A stretch of 64,000 nucleotides of DNA from Caulobacter segnis ATCC 21756 (GCF_000092285.1 NC_014100.1:3472001-3536000); one strand, 5' to 3'. Shown: positions 50,606 to 61,215, counted from the stretch's first letter. Made by a program: numbers and translations. The notes: generated from the sequence alone by a model not told the origin.

Positions 50606-51567
50606 GCAAGGAGATCAAGAAGGTCCTGGTCATCAAGCTGGGCGCGCTGGGCGACTTCGTCCTGGCCCTGGCGGCGATGAAGAAGATTCGCGCGGCGCAT
50701 CCCAAGGCCAAGATCACCCTGTTGACCACGCCGCCCTTCGAGGCGCTGGCCAAGCTCAGCCCCTATTTCAACGCCGTGGAGACCGACGGACGCCCAGGCG
50801 ACCTCGGCGAGACCCTGGCCATGATCGGCCGGATCCGGAAGGCGGGCTACGACCGGGTCTACGACCTGCAGACCAACAGCCGCACCAACTGGTACTTCCA
50901 GTTGCTGCGCCCCTTCCCGCCGCAGTGGAACGGCGTCGCCTTCGGCTGCGCCCTGCCGCAGAAGGGCAAGGCGCGCCTGCACATGCACACGCTGGAGCGT
51001 CAGGCCGACCAACTGAAGGCCGCTGGCATATGGCCGGACGCGCCCACGGAGCCTGGCAGCGCGCCCGCGCCGGACCTGTCGTGGATTCTCAAGAAGCAGA
51101 AGCAGGCGCCGCCGACCGCGGCCAAGCCCAAGCCCTATGTGCTCCTGGTGCCCGGCGGTTCGGCCCATCGACCCGAGAAGCGTTGGCCGGTCGAGTTCTA
51201 TGCCCAACTGGCGTCGCTGCTGAAGGCGCGAGGGTTCGACATCGTGGTCATCGGTGGCCCTCAGGAAAGCGCCATGGCGCGCCAGATCCAGAAAGTGACG
51301 GCCGGCGCTCGCGACCTGACCGGCCGCACCGATTTCGCCCAGCTCGCCCTGCTGGGCGCCAAGGCCGCCCTGGCCGTGGGCAACGACACCGGTCCGACCC
51401 ATCTCCTGGCCGCCGCCGGCGCGCCGACGATCGCCCTGTTCTCGGACGCGTCGGACCCGGACCTCTGCGCGCCGCGCGGCCACGTGACCGTCATCCGCTC
51501 GCCAGACCTGCAGGCGCTCCCGGTCAGCACCGTCGCCAGCGCGGCCGTGGCCCTGACGACGCGCTGA
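50602..51567 (+). CDS. Glycosyltransferase family 9 (heptosyltransferase type)
   Basis: 321 residues from the GTG at 50602, which overlaps the GT4 stop. The N-terminus has the family signature VLVIKLGALGDFVLALAAM, followed by YDRVYDLQTNSRTN, a donor region LLVPGGSAHRPEKRWP and AVGNDTGPTHLLAAAGAPTIA. GT9 enzymes add heptose-like residues to the LPS core. With the GT4 gene it makes a two-gene LPS-core unit. Confidence 0.92.
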   Translation: MSKEIKKVLVIKLGALGDFVLALAAMKKIRAAHPKAKITLLTTPPFEALAKLSPYFNAVETDGRPGDLGETLAMIGRIRKAGYDRVYDLQTNSRTNWYFQLLRPFPPQWNGVAFGCALPQKGKARLHMHTLERQADQLKAAGIWPDAPTEPGSAPAPDLSWILKKQKQAPPTAAKPKPYVLLVPGGSAHRPEKRWPVEFYAQLASLLKARGFDIVVIGGPQESAMARQIQKVTAGARDLTGRTDFAQLALLGAKAALAVGNDTGPTHLLAAAGAPTIALFSDASDPDLCAPRGHVTVIRSPDLQALPVSTVASAAVALTTR

Positions 51568-51579
51568 GGCGCGGCGACC

Positions 51580-52179
51580 TTAGTACCCCGCGTACCGTCC
51601 CGGCTTGTGATTGGCGATGATCACCGCGCTAAGCGCCACGGCGCTGGCGATCGACAACAGCAGCTTGTCGAAGCTGATCGTGAAGAAGGCGGTGGCCACG
51701 ACGACGCAATCGGCCGCCATCTGCACCTTGCCGGCGCTAATCCCGCGCCGCTCCTGCAGATAGAGCGCCAGCACCCCAATCCCGCCCACGCTGGAGCGAT
51801 GCCGGGCCAGGGCCAGGATGCCCATGCCGACGATCGTGCCGCCGAAGATCGCCGCGAAGATCGGATCGACGCCCGTCACCTTCAGCCAATGGGGCATGGC
51901 GTAGGCGAAGCCGGCCAACAGTAGGTTCGTCGCCAGGGTCTTGAAGGTGAACATCCATCCCAGGGTGCGCTGGGCCAGCACATAGAACGGCAGGTTCAGC
52001 ACGAAGAAGACGACGCCCACCGGCCAGCCGCTCAGGTACGAGACGATCAGCGCCACCCCGGCGACGCCGCCTGTGACCAAGCCTGCAGCCTTCAGCAGGG
52101 TTAGGCCGACAGCGATGAAGCTGGAGCCGATCAGGAGGGCGTGAACGTCCTCCAACGCGGTATGACGATGCGGATTCAT
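51580..52179 (-). CDS. YitT family membrane protein
   Basis: 199 residues from the ATG at 52179, chosen because the upstream part lacks coding character. Five to six membrane segments (ALLIGSSFIAVGLTLLKAAG, VGVVFFVLNLPFYVLA, TLATNLLLAGFAYAMP, IFGGTIVGMGILALA, LLLSIASAVALSAVIIA). LVTGGVAGVALIVSYL and SSVGGIGVLALYLQ match the YitT/UPF0750 pattern. Function unknown. Confidence 0.85.
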   Translation of the reverse strand: MNPHRHTALEDVHALLIGSSFIAVGLTLLKAAGLVTGGVAGVALIVSYLSGWPVGVVFFVLNLPFYVLAQRTLGWMFTFKTLATNLLLAGFAYAMPHWLKVTGVDPIFAAIFGGTIVGMGILALARHRSSVGGIGVLALYLQERRGISAGKVQMAADCVVVATAFFTISFDKLLLSIASAVALSAVIIANHKPGRYAGY

Positions 52180-52252
52180 GGAGATCAGGCAGGGGTCTTC
52201 GTCAGGATGACACGCATCCCCGCCTCGCCGTTTCCCCCTAGCCGCCCCTCTA

Positions 52253-52297
52253 GAGCATTTTCTGGTAAGTGCGAAACGGTATTGGGTCGAAAAATGC
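52253..52297. repeat. Diverged copy of the GAGCATTTTC/GAAAATGC palindromic repeat
   Basis: GAGCATTTTC at the left and GAAAAATGCC at the right are inverted ends like those of the 43074-43117 element, but the centre is AT-richer and diverged. It is in the 336-bp gap (52180-52515) upstream of infC; the rest of that gap shows no gene. Confidence 0.5.
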
Positions 52298-52515
52298 CCC
52301 AAACTTTTCAGTTGGAGCCTTTTTTACCCAGCCCAGTGAACTCAGCCGGATCGGAAAGAACTCTGCCCCCGAAAAAACTCGGTCCGGCGACGTCTCTTTA
52401 ACCGCCTTCGCTTGATAGAGCGCGGCCGGCGCGTCATATATCAGTTTCTCGCGGCGCGCCCAGCGCGGCGCGAATACGTTTAGCCATACCCTTCAACTGC
52501 CTCGGAGCCGCCCCT

Positions 52516-53049
52516 ATTCGCCGTCCTATGCAAACGCCGCCCGTCAAGGACGGGCCGCGTATCAACGATGAAATCCGTGTCCCCCGCGTCCTGCTGATCG
52601 ACCAAAATGGCGAGAAGCAAGGCGAGATGCCGACGTCCGCCGCCCTGGAAGCGGCCGAGGAGGCTGGTCTGGACCTGGTGGAAATCGTTCCGAACGCCAA
52701 TCCTCCCGTCTGCAAGATCCTGGACTACGGCAAGTTCAAGTTCCAGGAGCAGAAGAAGAAGAACGAGGCGCGCAAGCGGCAAAAGGTCGTCGAGCTCAAG
52801 GAAATCAAGCTCCGCCCGAACATCGACGTTCACGACTACGAAGTGAAGGCCAAGTCGATGCATCGCTTCTTCGAGGAAGGCGACAAGGTCAAGGTGACCC
52901 TGCGCTTCCGCGGCCGCGAAATGGCGCACCCGGAACTCGGCATGAAGCTGCTGCTCAAGGTCAAGGCCGACTTCGACGAAGTCGCCAAGGTCGAATATGA
53001 GCCGCGCATGGAAGGCCGACAAATGATCATGATCCTGGCCCCGCGCTAG
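52516..53049 (+). CDS. infC: Translation initiation factor IF-3 (probable AUU start)
   Basis: 177 residues from ATT 52516, with GGAG 8 nt upstream; the first ATG (52528) is 20 nt from that site. The added residues (I/M-R-R-P) match how many alphaproteobacterial IF-3 proteins begin. IF-3 keeps the ribosomal subunits apart and checks start codons, and its own AUU-type start gives autoregulation in E. coli. Landmarks are [48 protein letters not shown] and [19 protein letters not shown] strong terminator follows, so it is apart from rpmI-rplT here, which lie 3.4 kb away. Confidence 0.93.
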   Translation: MRRPMQTPPVKDGPRINDEIRVPRVLLIDQNGEKQGEMPTSAALEAAEEAGLDLVEIVPNANPPVCKILDYGKFKFQEQKKKNEARKRQKVVELKEIKLRPNIDVHDYEVKAKSMHRFFEEGDKVKVTLRFRGREMAHPELGMKLLLKVKADFDEVAKVEYEPRMEGRQMIMILAPR

Positions 53050-53073
53050 GATTGGATCACGGATAGAGATCGA

Positions 53074-53108
53074 AACGCCCCGGCCCCACGGCCGGGGCGT
53101 TTTGTTTT
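53074..53108 (+). terminator. Intrinsic terminator after infC
   Basis: AACGCCCCGGCC and GGCCGGGGCGTT form a 12-bp perfect stem with a 4-nt loop, followed by TTGTTTT. Confidence 0.93.
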
Positions 53109-53179
53109 ATCTATCGGTTCGCGCATCTCGACAGTCCCTCAACCCGTGATAGATTTTTCACGGGGTTGGGGAGTCTCTT

Positions 53180-55114
53180 GTGATCAAGTCGTTCTTGGCC
53201 GCGGGCGCGGCCTGCTTTGCTTTGTGCTCCAGCGCCGCGTTCGGCGCGGAGAAGCCCGATCTGGCGATCTACGGGCGATTGCCGCAGTTCGAAGGGGTCA
53301 CGATCTCGCCAGATGGCTCGAAGCTGGCGCTGATCCTGACCGACGGCGAAGAGCGCCTCCTGGCCATTCGCACCCTGAACGGCCAGACCCTGGCCGGCGT
53401 CAAGGCGGCGAAGACCAAGCTCCGCGGCGTTCTCTGGGCGGGAGAAGACCACGTCGTCATGCTCTCCACCCAGACGGCGAACGTCTTTGGGCTAAGCGGG
53501 CCGGCCCGAGAATACATGATGGCCGTCGACTTCAATCTGGTGACTCGCAAGCAGTCTCTGCTGCTGCGCTCGCAGCCTGAATCGATGAACGTGATCCTCG
53601 ACCGACCGATGGTCCGCACGGTCGATGGCCAGCCCGTCGTCTTCGTGGAGGGCATCCACTTCTTCGACAATACCGGCGTCAACACCCTCTTTCGGATCAA
53701 CTTGAAGGACGGCGCCACGCGCATGCTGGACGGCGGCGTCCGCATGGACACCGACGGCTGGCTGGTCGACGCGGCCGGCGAACCGGTGGCGCAATCGCTC
53801 TACGACGGCAAGAAGGGGCGCTGGAGCCTGCGGATGAAGATCGGCTCCAGTTGGAAGACGGTCGACGAGGCGGACTCGCCGATGGGCTCCTACGGGCTTT
53901 CCGGCTTTGGCCGCGACGGCAAGTCGGTGCTGGTCTGGCGCACCGACGACGAGAACAACAGCATCCTGCGGGAGTATCGCGGGGTGGGCGCCCACGAGGA
54001 TTTGCCCGGCGATCTTGATCTGAGCGGCTTGCTGCACGATCCCGACAGCCTGGGGCTGCTCGGCGGCTACACGCTGAAGGGCGACGATCTCGCCTACACC
54101 TTCTTCGACCCTGTCAGCCAGAGGGCCTGGGACTCCGTGACCAAGGCCTTCAAGGGCGACCGCGTCAGCCTGGCGTCCTGGTCGAAAAACCGGCGGCGTG
54201 TCGTGGTTCACGTCGACTCGGCCGTGGACGGCCCAGCCTATGCGTTGATCGATCTCGACACCAAACGCGCGAGCTGGCTCGGCGAAATCTATAGGGGCCT
54301 GAGCGCCGAGGCCGTCTCGCCTGTCCGCCCCGTCAAGTACAAGGCCGCCGACGGTCTGGAGATCACCGGCTATCTCACCCTGCCCAAGGGCCGCGATCCC
54401 AAGAACCTGCCCCTGATCGTGCTGCCGCACGGCGGTCCCGAGGGACGAGACTCGCCTGGCTTCGACTGGTGGAGCCAGGCCCTGGCCTCGCGCGGCTATG
54501 CGGTGCTGCAGCCAAACTTCCGGGGCTCCGAGGGCTTTGGCTGGGACTTCGTCAAGGCCGGCTTCGGCGAGTGGGGCAGGAAGATGCAGACGGATTTGTC
54601 CGACGGCGTCCGGGATCTGGCCAAGCAGGGGATCGTCGATCCCAAGCGCGTGTGCGTCGTCGGCGCCTCCTACGGCGGCTACGCGGCGCTGGCGGGCGCC
54701 ACGCTGGACCGAGGAGTCTACCGTTGCGCGGTCTCTGTGGCCGGCCCCTCCGACCTCAAGAAGATGCTGCTGTCGGTTCGCGACGCCCACAATGGCAGCA
54801 TGTCGGCCGCGCAACGCTACTGGCTGCGCTTCATGGGGGCCGACGGGATCAAGGACCCCGATCTGGCGGCGATCTCGCCGGCCCGCCTGGCCGACAAGGT
54901 CGAGATCCCCATCCTGCTGATCCACGGCAAGGACGACACCGTCGTGCGCTACGACCAGAGCCAGATCATGGCCGACGCGTTGAAAAAGGCCGGCAAGCCT
55001 GTCGCCTTCGTCACCCTGGACGGCGAAGACCACTGGCTCTCGCGCGGCGCCACGCGGCTGAAGATGCTGAGCGAGACCGTCGCCTTCGTCGAAAAGCACA
55101 ACCCGCCGGAGTAA
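53180..55114 (+). CDS. Secreted S9 family prolyl oligopeptidase-like peptidase
   Basis: 644 residues from a GTG. A signal peptide (FLAAGAACFALCSSAAFGA) precedes a beta-propeller region (about 30-370) and an alpha/beta hydrolase domain. The catalytic Ser is in VVGASYGGYAALAGA, Asp in LLIHGKDDTVVRYDQS and His in DGEDHWLSRG. LPHGGPEGRDSPGFD and LQPNFRGSEGFGWDF are typical of the acylaminoacyl-peptidase-like S9 subgroup. Expected in the periplasm, for peptide turnover. Confidence 0.92.
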   Translation: MIKSFLAAGAACFALCSSAAFGAEKPDLAIYGRLPQFEGVTISPDGSKLALILTDGEERLLAIRTLNGQTLAGVKAAKTKLRGVLWAGEDHVVMLSTQTANVFGLSGPAREYMMAVDFNLVTRKQSLLLRSQPESMNVILDRPMVRTVDGQPVVFVEGIHFFDNTGVNTLFRINLKDGATRMLDGGVRMDTDGWLVDAAGEPVAQSLYDGKKGRWSLRMKIGSSWKTVDEADSPMGSYGLSGFGRDGKSVLVWRTDDENNSILREYRGVGAHEDLPGDLDLSGLLHDPDSLGLLGGYTLKGDDLAYTFFDPVSQRAWDSVTKAFKGDRVSLASWSKNRRRVVVHVDSAVDGPAYALIDLDTKRASWLGEIYRGLSAEAVSPVRPVKYKAADGLEITGYLTLPKGRDPKNLPLIVLPHGGPEGRDSPGFDWWSQALASRGYAVLQPNFRGSEGFGWDFVKAGFGEWGRKMQTDLSDGVRDLAKQGIVDPKRVCVVGASYGGYAALAGATLDRGVYRCAVSVAGPSDLKKMLLSVRDAHNGSMSAAQRYWLRFMGADGIKDPDLAAISPARLADKVEIPILLIHGKDDTVVRYDQSQIMADALKKAGKPVAFVTLDGEDHWLSRGATRLKMLSETVAFVEKHNPPE

Positions 55115-55164
55115 CGATTACAGCGGTCGCCAAGCGGTGGGTTCGGGGGTAAACCCCGCCCGCG

Positions 55165-56358
55165 ATGTCCGATACCGCTCACAGCACCCGCGCGCTCGCC
55201 GTCCTGCTCCTGGTTGTCTTCATCAACCTGGTGGGTTTCGGCGTCGTCATCCCGCTGCTGCCGTTCTACGCCAAGGCGATGAACGCCGCGCCGTGGCAGG
55301 TGACGATGATGTTCGCCGCTTACAGCCTGGGGCAGTTCTTCGGCGAGCCGTTCTGGGGGCGCCTGTCGGACCGCATCGGACGGCGGCCTGTGCTGATCGT
55401 CACGATCGTCGCCAACGCCATCGCCTACGTCGCCTTGGCCTTCGCGCCGAACATCTGGATCGCCATGGCCATCCGCCTGGTCGGCGGCTTCGGCAGCGGC
55501 AACATCTCGACCATCCAGGGATACATGGCCGACGTGACGCCGCCCGAGAAGCGGGCCGGGCGCATGGGCCTGCTGGGCGCGGCGTTCGGCGCGGGGTTCG
55601 TCATCGGCCCGTCGCTGGGCGGCTTGCTAGCCCGTCCCAGCGCCGGCCAGCTGGGCTTCCAGATCCCGCTGTTCGTCGCCGCCGGCATGGCCGCGGCCGC
55701 CGCGATCGGCGTCGTCGCCTTCGTCAGCGAAAGTCGGGCGCGCGCGGCCCACGACGTCATCCAACCCGGAAGGGGCGAGGCCCTGGCCCAAGCGGCCGCC
55801 CACCCGATCCTGTCACGCGTGCTGATGGTCACCTTGGTGTCGACCGGCGCCTTCGCGGGCATGGAGTCGATCTTCGGCCTCTGGGCCAACGCGCGCTTCG
55901 CATGGGGACCGCGCGAAGTGGGCCTGTGCTTCGCGGTGATTGGCGTCATCGCCTCGCTGGGCCAAGGCGTGCTGACCGGCCGCCTCGCACGGCGGTTCGG
56001 CGAGGGACGCGTCCTGACGACGGGCCTTGGCGTCATCATGCTCAGCCTGTTCGCCACCCCCTTCGCGCCACACCCCAGCCTGGCCCTGGTCGCGGTGGGC
56101 TGCACGGCCTTTGGCCAGTCGCTGGTGTTCCCGTGCGTCGCCGCCCTGATCTCGCGCGCTAGCCCGGCGGATCGCCAGGGCCAGATGCTGGGCCTGAACA
56201 TGGCGGCCGGCTCCCTGGCCCGGATCGCGGGGCCCTTGACCGCCGGCCCGCTGTTCGGCTTGGCGGCTGGCGGCCCCTACTGGCTGGGTTCGGCGCTGAT
56301 GATCCCGGCCATCGCCTTCGCCCTGACCATCGTCCACAGGACCAAGGCGGCCGCCTGA
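55165..56358 (+). CDS. MFS drug-efflux-type transporter (TetA-like)
   Basis: 397 residues, about 12 membrane segments. The first segment ([19 protein letters not shown]), [18 protein letters not shown] (MFS motif A) and [19 protein letters not shown] (motif C of antiporters) are those of the TCR/Tet efflux group. Chromosomal Caulobacter members are not proven to export tetracycline. No TetR regulator is adjacent. Confidence 0.88.
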   Translation: MSDTAHSTRALAVLLLVVFINLVGFGVVIPLLPFYAKAMNAAPWQVTMMFAAYSLGQFFGEPFWGRLSDRIGRRPVLIVTIVANAIAYVALAFAPNIWIAMAIRLVGGFGSGNISTIQGYMADVTPPEKRAGRMGLLGAAFGAGFVIGPSLGGLLARPSAGQLGFQIPLFVAAGMAAAAAIGVVAFVSESRARAAHDVIQPGRGEALAQAAAHPILSRVLMVTLVSTGAFAGMESIFGLWANARFAWGPREVGLCFAVIGVIASLGQGVLTGRLARRFGEGRVLTTGLGVIMLSLFATPFAPHPSLALVAVGCTAFGQSLVFPCVAALISRASPADRQGQMLGLNMAAGSLARIAGPLTAGPLFGLAAGGPYWLGSALMIPAIAFALTIVHRTKAAA

Positions 56359-56498
56359 TCGCCGCCGCCGCGCTGCGCACCCTTGCCAGCGGCGAGTCTT
56401 TCCTGTAGCAACGCCGCCTTTCCGGAACCGCCTGGCCATTGGCATGCCATGGCGGTTCGTCATGCTTCCAGAGGACGGGGCGAAAGCTCCGACGCGAA

Positions 56499-56699
56499 AT
56501 GCCGAAGTTGAAGACGAAGTCGGGCGCCAAAAAGCGCTTCAAACTGACCGCCACGGGCAAGCTGAAGGCCGGCGTCGCCGGCAAGCGCCACCGCCTGATC
56601 GGTCACAATGGCAAGTACATCCGCCAACAGCGCGGCACGAAGGTGATGAGCGAGGCTGACGCCAAGATCATCCGCACCTACCTGCCCTACGGCCTTTAA
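56499..56699 (+). CDS. rpmI: Ribosomal protein bL35
   Basis: 66 residues from the ATG at 56499. It matches bL35 throughout: [38 protein letters not shown] and [10 protein letters not shown]. First gene of the rpmI-rplT unit; the leader of 140 bp after the MFS gene may hold the promoter and L20-responsive element, but I cannot identify its structure. Confidence 0.98.
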   Translation: MPKLKTKSGAKKRFKLTATGKLKAGVAGKRHRLIGHNGKYIRQQRGTKVMSEADAKIIRTYLPYGL

Positions 56700-56714
56700 G
56701 AGGAGCGCTGACAC

Positions 56715-57071
56715 ATGGCTCGCGTTAAACGGGGCGTCGTCGCCCACGCCAAGCACAAGAAGGTTCTCGAGCAAGCCAAGGGCTTCTACGGGCGCCGCAA
56801 GAACACCATCCGCACGGCGAAGGCCGCGGTCGACAAGGCCGGCCAATACGCCTACCGCGACCGCAAGGTGCGCAAGCGCGCCTTCCGTTCGCTGTGGATC
56901 CAGCGCATCAACGCCGGCGCTCGCCTGGAAGGCTTCACCTACTCGCAATTTATCCACGGCCTGGACGTGGCGGGTATCGTGATGGACCGTAAGGTCCTCG
57001 CCGACATCGCCGGCGCCGATCCGGTTGCGTTCAAGGCCATCGCCGACAAGGTTCGCGCCGCCCTGGCCTAA
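56715..57071 (+). CDS. rplT: Ribosomal protein bL20
   Basis: 118 residues, 15 bp after rpmI with AAGAGGAG in the gap. It is a large-subunit assembly protein. Matching segments are [40 protein letters not shown] and [20 protein letters not shown]. Intrinsic terminator follows after 35 bp. Confidence 0.98.
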   Translation: MARVKRGVVAHAKHKKVLEQAKGFYGRRKNTIRTAKAAVDKAGQYAYRDRKVRKRAFRSLWIQRINAGARLEGFTYSQFIHGLDVAGIVMDRKVLADIAGADPVAFKAIADKVRAALA

Positions 57072-57105
57072 GGACATCTGGGTTTTCGAAGCCCAATCGA
57101 TCCTG

Positions 57106-57138
57106 AAAAGCCCTCCGGTGCGAACCGGAGGGCTTTTT
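57106..57138 (+). terminator. Intrinsic terminator after rplT
   Basis: AAAAGCCCTCCGGT pairs with ACCGGAGGGCTTTT across a 4-nt loop, followed by more T. Strong bidirectional-looking form. Confidence 0.95.
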
Positions 57139-57191
57139 GCTGCGCGCTCCCCTACTCCCCCGCGACCAAATCCTCTAGACGGATGCCCGTC

Positions 57192-58265
57192 ATGACCGAT
57201 CTCAACACCCTCGAAGCCGATGTGCTGGCCCAGGTGGCCGCCGCTGGCGATCTCTCGACGCTCGACGCGGTCCGCGTGGCCGCTGTCGGCAAGACCGGCT
57301 CGATCTCGGGCCTGCTGAAAACCCTGGGCGCGATGAGCCCCGAGGAGCGCAAGACCCAGGGCGCGGCGATCAACGCTTTGCGCGACAAGGTCACCGAGGC
57401 CATCGCCGCCAAGAAGGCTGCGCTCGAAGCCGCCGAGCTCGACGCGCGCCTGGCCAGCGAGACCCTCGATCTGTCCCTGCCCGCGCCCTACCGCCGCAAG
57501 GGCAGCGTCCACCCGACCATGCAGACCATGGACGAGATCGTCGCGGTCTTCGCCGAGATGGGCTTCGCCGTCGCCGAAGGTCCGGACATCGAGGACGACT
57601 TCCACAATTTCACGGCTCTGAACTTCCCCGAGAAGCACCCGGCCCGCGAGATGCATGACACCTTCTTCTTCAATACGAAGGAGTCGGGCGAACGCATGCT
57701 GCTCCGCACCCACACCAGCCCCGTGCAGGTGCGGACCATGGTGTCGCAGAAGCCGCCGATCCGCATCATCGCGCCGGGCCGCACCTACCGCGTGGACAAC
57801 GACGCCACCCACACGCCGGTGTTCCACCAAGTCGAGGGCCTGGTGATCGACAAGGGCATCCACATGGGTCACCTGAAGTGGACCCTGGAGACCTTCCTGG
57901 CGCGGTTCTTCGAGACCGACGCGGTCACCACCCAGTTCCGCCCGCACCACTTCCCGTTCACCGAGCCGTCGGCCGAGATGGACGTGCAGTGCGACCGCTC
58001 GGGCGGCGAGATCAAGATCGGCCAGGGCACGAGCTGGCTCGAGATCCTGGGCTGCGGGATGGTTCATCCGAACGTCCTGCGCGCCTGCGGTATCGATCCG
58101 GACGAGTACCAGGGCTTCGCCTTCGGCATGGGCGTCGACCGCCTGGGCATGCTGAAGTACGGCATGCCGGACCTTCGCGACATGTGGTCGTCGGACGTCC
58201 GCTGGCTGTCGCACTACGGCTTTAGCGCCTTCGCCGCGCCGAACCCGGCCAGCGGCCTGAGCTGA
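57192..58265 (+). CDS. pheS: Phenylalanyl-tRNA synthetase alpha subunit
   Basis: 357 residues from the ATG at 57192; an ATG three codons earlier (57183) is possible and neither has a strong ribosome binding site. An N-terminal helical region is followed by a class II catalytic domain: motif 2 in [40 protein letters not shown] and motif 3 in [18 protein letters not shown]. It works as an alpha2-beta2 enzyme with the following pheT product. Confidence 0.97.
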   Translation: MTDLNTLEADVLAQVAAAGDLSTLDAVRVAAVGKTGSISGLLKTLGAMSPEERKTQGAAINALRDKVTEAIAAKKAALEAAELDARLASETLDLSLPAPYRRKGSVHPTMQTMDEIVAVFAEMGFAVAEGPDIEDDFHNFTALNFPEKHPAREMHDTFFFNTKESGERMLLRTHTSPVQVRTMVSQKPPIRIIAPGRTYRVDNDATHTPVFHQVEGLVIDKGIHMGHLKWTLETFLARFFETDAVTTQFRPHHFPFTEPSAEMDVQCDRSGGEIKIGQGTSWLEILGCGMVHPNVLRACGIDPDEYQGFAFGMGVDRLGMLKYGMPDLRDMWSSDVRWLSHYGFSAFAAPNPASGLS

Positions 58266-58323
58266 TCGCCCTTCTGGAATTCCACCAACCCCTCCGCGCG
58301 GCGGCGGGGCTTGGAGATTGAAA

Positions 58324-60763
58324 ATGAAATTCACGCTCTCCTGGCTCAAGGATCACCTTGAGACCACCGCCACCGTTCCCGAGATCGTCGCGGCCATGAC
58401 CATGGCCGGGCTCGAGGTCGAGCACGTCATCGATCCGGCGACCAAGCTCGCGCCCTTCACGGTCTGCAAGATCGTCGAGGCCGCCCGCCACCCGAACGCC
58501 GACCGTCTGCAGGTCTGCCAGGTCGACACCGTCGATGGCCGCAAGGAGATCGTCTGCGGCGCGCCGAACGCCCGCGCGGGCCTGACCACCATCTACGCCC
58601 CGATCGGCGCCTACGTGCCGGGCCTGGACGTGACCCTGGTCGAGAAGCCGGTGCGCGGCGTCGTCTCGAACGGCATGCTCTGCTCGGCCGCCGAGCTGGA
58701 ATACGCCACCGAGAGCGACGGCATCATGGAGCTGCCCGACAGCCTGGCGGTCGGCACGCCGGCCGTTGACGCGCTGGGCCTGGAAGCCGTCATCGACTTC
58801 GAAGTCACCCCCAACCGCCCCGACTGGCTGGGCGTCGCCGGCATCGCCCGCGACCTGGCCGCCGCGGGCGTGGGTAAGCTGAAGGACCTGTCGATCGCGC
58901 CGGTCGCCGGGACCTTCCCCTGCCCGATCACAGTCAAGGTGGACGGCGAGGCCTGCCCGGTGTTCGCCGGCCGCCTGATCAAGGGCGTCAAGAACGGCCC
59001 TTCGCCCAAGTGGCTGGCCGACCGCCTGACCGCCATCGGCCTGCGCCCGATCAACGCCCTAGTGGACGTCACCAACCTGATCTCCTACGACCGTGCCCGC
59101 CCGCTGCACGTCTATGACGCGGCCAAGCTGGTCGGCGCGACGATCGAGGCCCGCCTGGGCCGCGGCAAGGCCGAGACCACGCCCGGCGACCAGCCCTCGC
59201 CGGCCGAACATCACGACGAGCAACTGATCGCTCTGGACGGCAAGACCTACGACATCACGCCGGAGATGTGCGTGATCGCCGACGCCCAGGGCAACCGCCC
59301 GATCGGCCTGGGCGGCGTCATGGGCGCGGCGAGAGCACCGGCTGCTCCGACGAGACGGTCGACGTCTTCGTCGAGAGCGCATGGTTCGAACCGATCCGCA
59401 TCGCCCAGACGGGCCGCGCCACCGGCATCAACAGCGACGCCCAGTACCGCTTCGCCCGTACGGTCGACACCGGCTCGGTCGTGCCTGGCCTGGAGCTAGC
59501 CACCAAGCTGATATCCTGGAGCTGTGCGGCGGCCAGCCGTCGGACATTGTTGTCGCCGGCGAGGCTCCGGCCGCGCCGAAGGGCTTCGCCTTCGACCCTG
59601 CTTACGTCGAGCAGCTGTCGGGCCTGTCGGTCTCGGTCGACCGCGCACGCCAGATCCTGGTCGACCTGGGCTTCGACGTGAAGGACGGCTCGCCCTGGAC
59701 CGTCACGCCGCCGACCTTCCGCCGCGACGTGGAAGGCAAGGCCGACCTGGTGGAAGAAGTCGCGCGCATCGCCGGCTACGGCGCCCTGCCCTCGACGCCG
59801 CTGCCGGAAGCGCCGCGCGCGGTCGGCGGCATCCTGACCGCCAAGCAGGCCCGCGCCCGCACGGCCCGCCGGGCTCTGGCCGCCGCCGGCTACGCCGAGG
59901 CCGTGACCTACAGCTTCACCAGCCGCAAGACCGCCGAGCTGTTTGGCGGCGGCGCGGCCGAGCTGGTCCTCGCCAACCCGATCGCCTCGGAACTGGACTG
60001 CATGCGCCCGTCGCTGCTGCCCAACCTGATCGAGGCCGCCGGCCGCAACGCCCGCCAGGGCTTCCCGGACGCGGCCCTGTTCGAGATCGGCCCGACCTTC
60101 CACGGCGACAAGCCGAACGATCAGCGCACCGTCGTCTCGGCGATCGTGGTCCCGAAAGCGCCGCGTAGCTGGAGCAAGGCTCCGCAAGACGACGTCTTCA
60201 CCGTCAAGGGCGACCTGCTGGCCCTGCTGGAGGAGCTGGGCGCCCCCGTCGCCTCGCTGCAGACCGCGCAGGGCTCGGCCTCGTCCTGGTGGCACCCGGG
60301 CCGCTCGGCGCGCCTGCAACTGGGCCCCAAGGCGGTGATGGCCGAATTCGGCGAGATCCACCCGGCGGTCCTGAAGGCCCTCGACGTGGCCGGCCCGGTC
60401 TACGGCTTCGAGATCACCCTGGAGGCGATCCCCGAGCCGAAGAAGAAGTCGGTCAAGACGCGCCCGGCCTTCTCGCCCTCGGCCCTGATGCCGCTGACCC
60501 GCGACTTCGCCTTCCTGGTCGAGAAGACCAAGGCCGCCGGCGACCTCGTGAAAGCCGCCGCCGGCGCCGACAAGGCGCTGATCACCGCCGCGCGCGTGTT
60601 CGACGTCTACGAAGGCCCCGGCGTGCCGGAGGGCTTCAAGTCGATCGCGATCGAGGTCGTGGTCCAGCCCCGCGAAGCCACCCTCACCGACGCCGAGATC
60701 GAGGCCCTGTCGGCCAAGATCGTCGCGGCGGCCGAGAAGGCCGGCGGCAAGCTGCGGGGGTAA
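58324..60763 (+). CDS. pheT: Phenylalanyl-tRNA synthetase beta subunit (two frameshifts as sequenced)
   Basis: About 811 residues when the breaks are bridged, from the ATG at 58324 with GGAG 7 nt upstream. Three frames are needed: 58324 to about 59326 (tRNA-binding OB domain, B3/B4), 59327 to about 59513 ([20 protein letters not shown]), and 59514 to 60763 (B5, core, ferredoxin-like anticodon-binding domain). Each break is a duplicated dinucleotide: GC at about 59325 (GGVMG-GES expected) and AT at about 59512 (TKLI-LELCGG expected). As pheT is essential and all domains are otherwise well kept, both are probably sequencing errors. Confidence 0.92.
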
Positions 60764-60770
60764 GAGCTGA

Positions 60771-60881
60771 AATCCTCCCCCTAGCGGGGGAGGTGTCCGC
60801 GAAGCGGACGGAGGGGGAAGTTCTGCTGGCCCGGTAACTCCCCCTCCGGCCTTCGGCCGCCTCCCCCACGGGGGGAGGATT
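60771..60881. repeat. Large GC-rich inverted repeat after pheT
   Basis: The 111-bp element starts AATCCTCCCCC and ends GGGGGGAGGATT, with inner inverted pieces GTCCGCGAAGCGGAC and GGCCTTCGGCC that make their own small hairpins. The whole would fold into a long branched stem. It resembles intergenic repeats common in Caulobacterales and may end pheT transcripts. No coding. Confidence 0.65.
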
Positions 60882-61023
60882 GTCCACTTTCCAGGCGCCA
60901 AGCCTCACCACGGGCAAAACCCGCCCCCTCCGCGACCGAACGTCCCTGGCTGGGGCAAGCCCTTGCGCGGCGCCAAATGTCACGCTACCTGTAAGAAGCG
61001 CTCACTGGAGTCATCGCTTCCAC

Positions 61024-61173
61024 ATGCAATCGACCTTCGCCTTCGCCGCTTTCGTGACCACCGGCCTCGCCGCCGTGGCCGCGATGTCGTGCGCGGTGTC
61101 GATGTGGAACATGATTAACCAGATTAAAACCGTGCGAGTTCGAACGGGGCAAAATCGGCGCAAGCAGCGGTAG
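61024..61173 (+). CDS. Possible small membrane protein
   Basis: 49 residues: a hydrophobic helix (FAFAAFVTTGLAAVAAMSCA), then a basic C-terminus rich in Arg and Gln (RTGQNRRKQR). The ribosome binding site (TGGAG) is 14 nt upstream, rather far. A terminator follows after 42 bp, which supports a transcribed unit. No family known. Confidence 0.5.
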   Translation: MQSTFAFAAFVTTGLAAVAAMSCAVSMWNMINQIKTVRVRTGQNRRKQR

Positions 61174-61215
61174 GAAACCCTACCAAACCCAAAGCCGAAG
61201 GATCGCAAGATCTCC

